The notes beneath the pieces are model-generated. The model searched no databases. It was not told the origin of the DNA and saw only the letters and a program-made list of their open reading frames with translations. Made by a program: the position numbers and the translations under genes. From Gelidibacter sp035515035 (GTDB taxonomy: Bacteria > Bacteroidota > Bacteroidia > Flavobacteriales > Flavobacteriaceae), in NCBI RefSeq assembly GCF_035515035.1, contig NZ_DATJCA010000030.1, positions 1 through 46,486 of the forward strand: DNA of 46,486 nt, read 5' to 3'. Shown here piece after piece: positions 40,622 through 46,486 of this stretch (its first letter is position 1; each line of letters begins with the position of its first letter).

Positions 40622-41323
40622 TTAGTCGCAGTTAATATTTCCTTGGACCATATCAACAACAGGGGCAGGAGAGATGTATGGAATGCCTAGCCCCATGCCC
40701 CGAAGAATAAACAAGATGCCTATAACCACCACAAATACGGGAATTGCTTTTTGAATTCGCTGCTTTACTTTCGTATTCAGAAATTTTCCAAGATAGATTG
40801 CTGAGGTCATTAACGGGATGGTACCTATACCAAACAAGGCCATGTATAAACTCCCCTTAAGGGTACTTTCCATGGCTAAGGAAGCAAAAACGGCCATATA
40901 GACCAATCCACACGGTAAAAAGCCATTGAGAAATCCGATGGTAAGAAAGGTGTCGGCAGTTTTTTTCTTGAACGCTTGGCCTAAAGCTCTTTTTACTCTA
41001 GAAATCAGCTTATAGATAGGTTTTGAAAAATTATATTTGTTGAAGATGCTTGTAGGCATGAGCACGACTACAATCATTAATATTCCGATACCTATGGAGA
41101 GTTGTTGCTGTAGGCCAAAAATATAGAGACTTTTGCCCACCAATCCGAAGAAAAGACCAATAATACTATAGGCTAATATCCGACCGAAATGGTACGTGAA
41201 AATCTGGAATACTTTTTTTGCGGAATTTTCACGATCTACCGGTAACATAAAAGCAATCGGACCGCACATGCCAACGCAATGAAAACTTCCTAAAACACCA
41301 AGTATGACGGCAGACCAGAGCAT
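40622..41323 (-). CDS. Cytochrome-oxidase-linked DsbD_2/UreH-like membrane transporter (TauE/SafE superfamily)
   Basis: A 233-residue inner-membrane protein with six hydrophobic segments. The first helix carries GSFHCVGMCGP (near residues 12-22), the C-x3-C metal/thiol signature of the UreH-like/DsbD_2 family, and a second repeat shows GFLNGFLPCGLVYMAVF near residue 129 with its own Cys. Proteins of this type end ccoNOQP-GH clusters in Bacteroidetes and are often called sulfite exporters, though a role in copper or heme supply to cbb3 oxidase is suggested by location. Its ATG abuts the stop of ccoH with no gap. The true substrate is unknown. Confidence 0.8.
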   Translation of the reverse strand: MLWSAVILGVLGSFHCVGMCGPIAFMLPVDRENSAKKVFQIFTYHFGRILAYSIIGLFFGLVGKSLYIFGLQQQLSIGIGILMIVVVLMPTSIFNKYNFSKPIYKLISRVKRALGQAFKKKTADTFLTIGFLNGFLPCGLVYMAVFASLAMESTLKGSLYMALFGIGTIPLMTSAIYLGKFLNTKVKQRIQKAIPVFVVVIGILFILRGMGLGIPYISPAPVVDMVQGNINCD

Positions 41324-41770
41324 TTAATAAACGATTTCCTTTTTGTAGATGTATAAATCTTCTTTGTATTGCCAATCGACCTTTATATTCCAACGACCAC
41401 CTAATAAACGTTTGTCAGGTATGAGCAAATTATGGTCAGACAATGAAATTTCACTTTCAAAGTCCAATTGTTTATTAGATGGTCTATATAGGAATACTTT
41501 TCCTGTAACTTCTGAAGGTTCCATGTCATTTGGAAAGGTAAGAACAACTCCTTCCGGAACACGTTTCCAGGTAATATCTTCTTTTAGATGTTGTGCGTTT
41601 TTCTGTTTGTTGATTTCCTTTTCAAATTCCAATTCCTGCTTATAGTAGTTTTCTACAACCAAGTCATGTTCATACTTCTTGTTGACCGTCATGGAAATAA
41701 CAAAATACATTATAAAGCTTATAAAAAATATAAACGCCAACACAATCCCTGTACCCCAATTAATTTTCAT
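41324..41770 (-). CDS. ccoH: CcoH/FixH, cbb3 oxidase assembly protein
   Basis: A 148-residue membrane-anchored protein. One N-terminal helix (about 8-28) is followed by MTVNKKYEHDLVVENYYKQELEFEKEINKQKNAQHL, the typical FixH segment, then a small beta domain of YtkA/FixH type ending YKEDLYIYKKEIVY. CcoH stabilises the cbb3 oxidase during assembly and may help copper insertion. It stands between ccoG and the UreH-like gene in one minus-strand operon; the spacer to ccoG carries a small hairpin. All family features are in place, so the assignment is firm. Confidence 0.9.
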   Translation of the reverse strand: MKINWGTGIVLAFIFFISFIMYFVISMTVNKKYEHDLVVENYYKQELEFEKEINKQKNAQHLKEDITWKRVPEGVVLTFPNDMEPSEVTGKVFLYRPSNKQLDFESEISLSDHNLLIPDKRLLGGRWNIKVDWQYKEDLYIYKKEIVY

Positions 41771-41778
41771 AATTTCTC

Positions 41779-41802
41779 AGATGCCTACGAAGGCAGACAT
41801 CT
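41779..41802. repeat. Short intercistronic hairpin between ccoG and ccoH
   Basis: TGCCT-ACGA-AGGCA forms a tight stem-loop, with AGA/TCT extending the stem after a bulge. It lies in the 127-base ccoG-ccoH spacer and may shape mRNA processing; on the plus strand it is followed by T5, but no plus-strand gene is near. Confidence 0.4.
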
Positions 41803-41897
41803 CTTTTTAATTCGTTAATACCTAATTTCTCAAACCCACATGTCCTGACTCTTTGGGAGTAAAACCTCTCCGCTTATTTCGTTCTTTTTCTGCTACG

Positions 41898-43322
41898 CTA
41901 ATTATAGCTTCTTGGTCCCAAAAAGTTGACGGATGTTGTTTCAATCAATTCGTCATCACTGTAAACCTCAATCATTACTTTATTCTTATCGGATTTTAAT
42001 TCACTCTGATCAATTTCAATAAACATAGTCCCTTCGGCTAAACCTTGCATGGGAACGATAAAGCGATCCTCTGCAGAAACCACCTTAACAACCCCATTAT
42101 ATCCTCTTAATTTGAAATTAATTTCCGGAATATCTCTTGTGGTTTTGTTGATCAGTTTATAAGTAAAGACATTACTGATCATATTGTTTTCTTTATGTTC
42201 GTACAACTGACCGGGAAGTCTTAAAACTCGAGCTTCCACATCATTTCTTAAGAGTAACATCCCAATAAGAAGACCGGTCAAAATCACTAAAACTGCAGAA
42301 TACCCCTTTAATCGAGGTGTAAATTCGAATTTCTTTTTCTTTTCAATATTTTCTTCACTGGCATATCTAATCAGACCCTTTGGAAGATTGATGCTCTCCA
42401 TTATATGGTCACATTCGTCAATACAAGCCGTACAATTGATACATTCCAATTGGGTGCCATTTCTAATGTCAATACCGGTGGGACAAACATTCACACACTG
42501 AAAACAATCAATACAGTCTCCAAAGCCAAGAGCTTCCCTATCTTCATTTTTTCGGAATTTTTTCCGGCCGTTTTCACCTTCACCACGCTTGTGGTCATAA
42601 GCAACAACGATCGATTTGTTATCCAATAAAACGCCTTGTAGTCTCCCATATGGACAGGCTATAATACATACTTGCTCTCTAAACCATGCAAATACAAAGT
42701 AAAAGACCCCTGTAAAAATAAGCAAGGGAAGTAACGTGCTGGCATGTGCTACGGGACCTTCCGCGATATAGACCAACAATTTGTCACTGCCTATTAAAAA
42801 CGCTAAAAACACGTTGGCAATGATAAATGAAATCACTAGAAATAGAAACCATTTAAATCCGCGTTTCCTGATCTTTTCTGCATTCCACTCTTGTCGATCC
42901 AAACGCATCTGTGCACCTCTGTCGCCCTCAATGGCGTATTCAATCCGTCGGAAGACCATTTCCATGAAAATGGTCTGTGGACAGATCCATCCGCAGAAAA
43001 TTCGGCCAAAGGCCACCGTAAACAGTGCGATGAAAATCACACCAATCAACATTGATATGACAAAAAGATGAAAATCTTGAGGCCAAAAAGGGAATCCAAA
43101 AATATTAAATCGGCGTTCTAAAATGTTGAACATTAAGAACTGGTTGCCGTTAATTTTAATAAATGGGGCTGACAAAAAGAAAGCCAAAAGGACGTAACTC
43201 ACCCATTTTCGATAATCGTAAAATTTCCCGCTTGGTTTCTTGGGAAATACCCATTTTCGTTTACCTTCCTCTGTAAGTGTGCCTATTGAATCTCTAAAGC
43301 TTTCGTTATTAGGTGTTTCCAC
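41898..43322 (-). CDS. ccoG: CcoG/FixG, polyferredoxin-type copper reductase for cbb3 assembly
   Basis: A 474-residue inner-membrane protein that reduces copper(II) to copper(I) for delivery to the cbb3 CuB site. About five membrane helices are seen. Conserved cysteine segments include CGWICPQ (110-116) in the membrane and CIIACPYG (219-226). The soluble part holds two [4Fe-4S] sites: Cys270, Cys273, Cys276, Cys280 and Cys294, Cys297, Cys300, Cys304. A C-terminal Ig-like domain (about 370-474) follows. It lies 65 bases after ccoP, within the operon. The spacer contains TATCC-CGAA-GGATA at 43335-43348, probably an mRNA hairpin. Confidence 0.94.
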   Translation of the reverse strand: METPNNESFRDSIGTLTEEGKRKWVFPKKPSGKFYDYRKWVSYVLLAFFLSAPFIKINGNQFLMFNILERRFNIFGFPFWPQDFHLFVISMLIGVIFIALFTVAFGRIFCGWICPQTIFMEMVFRRIEYAIEGDRGAQMRLDRQEWNAEKIRKRGFKWFLFLVISFIIANVFLAFLIGSDKLLVYIAEGPVAHASTLLPLLIFTGVFYFVFAWFREQVCIIACPYGRLQGVLLDNKSIVVAYDHKRGEGENGRKKFRKNEDREALGFGDCIDCFQCVNVCPTGIDIRNGTQLECINCTACIDECDHIMESINLPKGLIRYASEENIEKKKKFEFTPRLKGYSAVLVILTGLLIGMLLLRNDVEARVLRLPGQLYEHKENNMISNVFTYKLINKTTRDIPEINFKLRGYNGVVKVVSAEDRFIVPMQGLAEGTMFIEIDQSELKSDKNKVMIEVYSDDELIETTSVNFLGPRSYN

Positions 43323-43387
43323 GTTTTTTTATTTTATCCCGAAGGATATGATCGGTTTTTCAAAATAAAATCCCGAGTAATTATAAA

Positions 43388-44266
43388 TTATTCTTCTACC
43401 CAAATATCACCTTCTGGCTCTTTTGGATTTGCGGGTGTTGTACCTTGGAAGGTCAGGATGTAACTTGATACCTGGGCAATTTCTATTGGTTTTAAAGTTG
43501 ACTTCCATGGGACCATCCCTTTTCCACTACGGCCACCCTCACTGACGGTGTGGAAAATATTTTTGATTCCACCACCCAGAATCCAATGTTCATCGGTAAG
43601 GTTTGGACCAATTCCACCACCACCATCTGGCATATGGCAAGCAACGCAATAGGCTTCATAAACCACTTTTCCATTTGCTAAATCGGCAGGGTCGGTCATT
43701 ACGGTTACAGAATCGAAATCGACCAAATCTTTGGCATTCTTTTTATACTCTTCCAACTCCATTTTGGCAATTTCTAAAGTGGACTCTAATTCGTCATATT
43801 GGTTAGCGCCGTCAAACACGTGAAACCGCAACATATAAATCGCTGCGAACACTATGGACGCATAAAAACCATAACGCCACCATGGTGGAAGATCATTATC
43901 CAATTCTCTGATGCCGTCATAATCGTGGTCTAGAATAATTTCTCCTTCTTTCTCAATTGGTTTGGAACCCAACATTTTGACATAGGTTTTTTTAACCCAA
44001 TCCACTATTCCAGGAGTTGATTTTTTAGTCGCTAAATATTTGGCCTTGGCGGCTTCATCCAAACTTTGAAACATCACATTCTCCAAAGCGGCCAGGATAG
44101 CCTCAATACCTAATATGAGAAGTAATACCAACCCCAAGAACAATACAATCATAGGATTGTTCATAAATGCGGGATGGTGCGGGGTGCCCACAAATAGTTC
44201 TATAATACCCCAGATTATAAAAAACAACAAGGGTACTCTAACGTATGATGGAATCAAATTTCTCAT
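43388..44266 (-). CDS. ccoP: CcoP, monoheme cytochrome c subunit of cbb3 oxidase
   Basis: A 292-residue membrane-anchored cytochrome. Two N-terminal helices (about 10-28 and 38-60) and a third at about 133-150 flank a FixP_N region (LDHDYDGIRELDNDLPPWWRYGFYASI). The heme is bound by CVACH at 207-211, with GMVPWK providing the probable axial Met. Only one CxxCH is present, while proteobacterial CcoP has two. Electron entry to the CcoNO core would therefore run through a single heme here. It overlaps ccoQ by 4 bases (ATGA), so translation is coupled. Confidence 0.93.
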   Translation of the reverse strand: MRNLIPSYVRVPLLFFIIWGIIELFVGTPHHPAFMNNPMIVLFLGLVLLLILGIEAILAALENVMFQSLDEAAKAKYLATKKSTPGIVDWVKKTYVKMLGSKPIEKEGEIILDHDYDGIRELDNDLPPWWRYGFYASIVFAAIYMLRFHVFDGANQYDELESTLEIAKMELEEYKKNAKDLVDFDSVTVMTDPADLANGKVVYEAYCVACHMPDGGGGIGPNLTDEHWILGGGIKNIFHTVSEGGRSGKGMVPWKSTLKPIEIAQVSSYILTFQGTTPANPKEPEGDIWVEE

Positions 44267-44448
44267 AATTGTGTCTCATTTTGATTGTCTAAAGGAATCT
44301 CGCTCATTCTGTCGATATATTCTTTTTTTGCGGTAATTACCCACCAAAAAAGAGCAACGAAAAAAATGAAAAATATCAGCAAGGAAATCATGGGGTATAT
44401 TTCAATCCCTGAAATACTGTCCATATGGTGTTTTATATATTTCAGCAT
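44263..44448 (-). CDS. ccoQ: CcoQ/FixQ, small cbb3 oxidase subunit
   Basis: A 61-residue single-helix protein. The helix IYPMISLLIFFIFFVALFWWVITAKKEYIDRMSEIPL is the FixQ pattern, with the aromatic pair WW at the membrane edge and a charged tail. CcoQ helps hold the cbb3 subunits together. It starts 6 bases after the ccoNO stop and overlaps ccoP by 4 bases, fixing its place in the operon. Confidence 0.88.
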   Translation of the reverse strand: MLKYIKHHMDSISGIEIYPMISLLIFFIFFVALFWWVITAKKEYIDRMSEIPLDNQNETQL

Positions 44449-44454
44449 AATGGT

Positions 44455-46486
44455 TTAGTTTTGTGTTGTTTCTAAATCTTTAACTTTAATATCAGTGCCA
44501 AGGCGCTGTAAATAGGCAATAATTGCCACAATCTCACGGTCTCTCATTTCAACAAAATCGGCGCCACCGTTCGCTTTATCTTTTTCGTAGGCCTCAGCAA
44601 AAGCTGGATCCCCATAAAGATTCTCTTCAATTTTTGTCCCTTGTTCGGTCATGCTTTGTTGTGCATTTGCTACGTCTTCTTCAGTATATGGTACTCCAAG
44701 GGTCATCATGGCTCTCAATTTTCTTTCGGTCACAGACTTATCCAATTTATCCGTAATCAACCATTTATAACCCGGCATAATAGATCCAGAAGACGTACTC
44801 TGCGGATCATACATGTGGTTAAAATGCCAACTGTCAGAATATTTGCCGCCAATTCTATGCAAGTCAGGTCCCGTACGTTTACTTCCCCAAAGGAATGGAT
44901 GGTCATAAACATACTCGCCGGCTTTTGAGAATTCACCATAGCGTTCTACTTCATCCCTAAACGGTCTAATCATTTGAGAGTGACAGCCAACGCAGCCTTC
45001 TCTAATATATAGATCTCTACCTTCAAGCTCAAGCGGAGTATAAGGCTTAACACTTGTAATGGTTGGAATGTTTGAATCAATCACTAAGGTTGGTACAATT
45101 TGAACGATACCGCCAATAAGGATGGCTATTGTTGCTCCAATGGTCAATTGAACAGGTCTACGCTCTAACCAGCTGTGCCAGTGCTCGCCAGCTACCATGC
45201 CTTTTGAAACGCGTTGTAAGGCTGGCGCTTCTGCAAGCTCGTCAGTCACTTCGCTACCTTTTCTAACCGTTTGAATAACGTTGTAGATCATGACGATCAC
45301 TCCTGCCAAGAATAACGTACCCCCAATGGCACGCATCCAATACATTGGCATAATCTCAGTAACAGTTTCCAAGAAGTTACCGTAAACCAAGGTACCGTCA
45401 GGATTAAATTGTTTCCACATACTTGCTTGGGTAAAACCAGCAACATATAATGGCAAGGCATACATGATGATCCCTAAAGTTCCGATCCAGAAATGGACGT
45501 TTGCTAAACCTATTGAATAGAGTTTTGATTTGGTCAATCGCGGGATCAACCAATAAATCATTCCAAACGCTAAAAATCCGTTCCAAGCCAAGGCTGCCAC
45601 GTGTACGTGCGCAATAATCCAATCGGTATAATGTGCGATGGCGTTTACGTTTTTAAGCGATAGCATTGGCCCTTCAAACGTAGCCATCCCGTATCCGGTA
45701 ATAGCCACCACCATGAATTTTAAAACAGGATCAGTCCGTACCTTGTCCCAAGCACCACGAAGGGTCAAGAGTCCGTTGATCATCCCTCCCCATGAAGGCA
45801 TTAGTAACATAACCGAGAATGCGACACCTAAATTTTGTGCCCATTCTGGTAAAGCTGAGTATAGTAAGTGGTGCGGTCCTGCCCAAATGTAAATAAAGAT
45901 CAAAGACCAAAAATGGACTATGGAAAGTCGGTATGAGTATACAGGCCTGTTGGCTGCTTTAGGGACGAAATAGTACATTAATCCTAAAAATGGCGTGGTC
46001 AAGAAAAACGCTACGGCGTTATGGCCATACCACCATTGTACCAAGGCATCTTGCACGCCAGCATAAACAGAATAACTTTTAAAAGCACTGACCGGTATCT
46101 CTAAACTATTAAATATGTGAAGTACGGCAACTGTAACAAACGTGGCAATATAAAACCAGAGCGCAACATATAAATGGCGTTGTCTTCTTCTTAAAATGGT
46201 CCCGATAAGGTTCCAGCCAAAAACAACCCAAACCACTGCAATGGCAATATCAATTGGCCATTCTAGTTCAGCGTATTCTTTTGAAGTTGAATAACCCAAT
46301 GGCAGTGTAATTGCCGCAGCAAGAATGATTAATTGCCATCCCCAAAAGTTGATTTTACTTAAAGTGTCACTGAACATCCTGGCTTTCAGTAACCGTTGTG
46401 ATGAGTAGTACACCCCAGCAAAAATGGCATTACCTACAAAGGCAAAAATAACTGCATTGGTGTGTAAAGGCCTCAACCTTCCAAAG
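44455..46486 (-). CDS. ccoNO: CcoN-CcoO fusion, cbb3 cytochrome oxidase core (5' truncated)
   Basis: The window holds the last ~677 residues; the open frame continues past the right edge, so TTG 46476 is not a start. The CcoN part supplies the oxygen-reducing core: RPLHTNAVIFAFVGN at the edge, WWYGHNAVAFF (CuB His) near residue 148, GPHHLLYS (CuB His pair) near 200 and HYTDWIIAHVHVAALAWNG (heme ligands) near 290. The fused CcoO part begins after about residue 420 and carries EGCVGCHSQMIRPFRDE, a c-type heme, and DLHRIGGKYSDSWHFNHMYDP. A CcoN-CcoO fusion is usual in Bacteroidetes. It serves respiration at low oxygen. Confidence 0.94.
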   Translation of the reverse strand, partial: FGRLRPLHTNAVIFAFVGNAIFAGVYYSSQRLLKARMFSDTLSKINFWGWQLIILAAAITLPLGYSTSKEYAELEWPIDIAIAVVWVVFGWNLIGTILRRRQRHLYVALWFYIATFVTVAVLHIFNSLEIPVSAFKSYSVYAGVQDALVQWWYGHNAVAFFLTTPFLGLMYYFVPKAANRPVYSYRLSIVHFWSLIFIYIWAGPHHLLYSALPEWAQNLGVAFSVMLLMPSWGGMINGLLTLRGAWDKVRTDPVLKFMVVAITGYGMATFEGPMLSLKNVNAIAHYTDWIIAHVHVAALAWNGFLAFGMIYWLIPRLTKSKLYSIGLANVHFWIGTLGIIMYALPLYVAGFTQASMWKQFNPDGTLVYGNFLETVTEIMPMYWMRAIGGTLFLAGVIVMIYNVIQTVRKGSEVTDELAEAPALQRVSKGMVAGEHWHSWLERRPVQLTIGATIAILIGGIVQIVPTLVIDSNIPTITSVKPYTPLELEGRDLYIREGCVGCHSQMIRPFRDEVERYGEFSKAGEYVYDHPFLWGSKRTGPDLHRIGGKYSDSWHFNHMYDPQSTSSGSIMPGYKWLITDKLDKSVTERKLRAMMTLGVPYTEEDVANAQQSMTEQGTKIEENLYGDPAFAEAYEKDKANGGADFVEMRDREIVAIIAYLQRLGTDIKVKDLETTQN

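Noticed and set aside
43335..43348. TATCC-CGAA-GGATA as another Rrf2 operator
   Set aside because: The half-sites point outward, opposite to GGATA-N4-TATCC, and it lies within the cco operon between ccoP and ccoG; more likely an mRNA hairpin.
1..46486. CRISPR arrays, tRNA and rRNA genes
   Set aside because: No regularly spaced repeats and no cloverleaf or rRNA-like sequence were noticed; a covariance-model search would settle it.

Overview
The window is low-GC chromosomal DNA from a member of the Bacteroidetes, most likely a marine or sediment Flavobacteriaceae. Evidence: a SusC/SusD pair, surface lipoproteins with Cys-Ser-(Ser/Thr)-Asp-Asp-Asp starts, A-rich leaders instead of strong Shine-Dalgarno sites, TAnnTTTG -7 elements, a CcoN-CcoO fusion, and a NirK carrying a C-terminal cytochrome c. 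The genus cannot be fixed by reading alone. No rRNA, tRNA, CRISPR array or intact insertion sequence was seen.

Layout. (1) 1-7248: the end of a glycan-utilisation locus (truncated SusC, SusD, GH18 lipoprotein, GH20 beta-hexosaminidase), probably for chitin or other GlcNAc-containing glycans. (2) 7313-14945: an accessory stretch with a gluconolactonase-like lipoprotein, small membrane proteins (two are paralogues), a TauE/SafE permease, a CPA1 K+/H+ antiporter and a candidate gene cassette bounded by inverted repeats. (3) 14997-18816: a TonB-dependent receptor plus a DUF4374-like lipoprotein, resembling the xenosiderophore pair XusA/XusB, behind a strong inverted repeat. (4) 19162-24206: a serine beta-lactamase-like hydrolase, a three-gene minus-strand operon (phosphodiesterase/pyrophosphatase, cupin, deaminase), a 720-base gene-free stretch and a lipoprotein Cu/Zn superoxide dismutase. 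(5) 24425-33794: an anaerobic/denitrification block: hemN, universal stress protein, nirK, nirV, a SCO-like copper chaperone, an alginate-export-type porin, a broken nosD, then nosF and nosY. (6) 33866-37337: a likely copper-uptake set: a CNGKC-motif membrane protein, a Met/His-rich lipoprotein with two YtkA/FixH-like repeats, and a NosA/OprC-like TonB receptor. (7) 37339-40524, minus strand: a nitric-oxide-response island: hemerythrin, heme-copper-oxidase-like membrane protein, Ric/ScdA and a three-cysteine Rrf2 regulator. (8) 40622-46486, minus strand: the cbb3 oxidase operon ccoNO-ccoQ-ccoP-ccoG-ccoH plus a metal/sulfite-permease-like gene.

Together, regions 5-8 suit a micro-oxic or partly denitrifying lifestyle: cbb3 respiration at low oxygen, copper supply to NirK and cbb3, oxygen-independent heme synthesis, nitrite reduction to NO, and NO damage control. 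nosZ is not visible and nosD is decayed, so the nos cluster looks eroded. Two regulatory patterns stand out. An ATGA-N6-TCAT palindrome sits at exactly the same distance upstream of the -7 elements of hemN and nirK. A GGAYA-N4-TATCC palindrome lies in the promoters of both the Rrf2 gene and ric.
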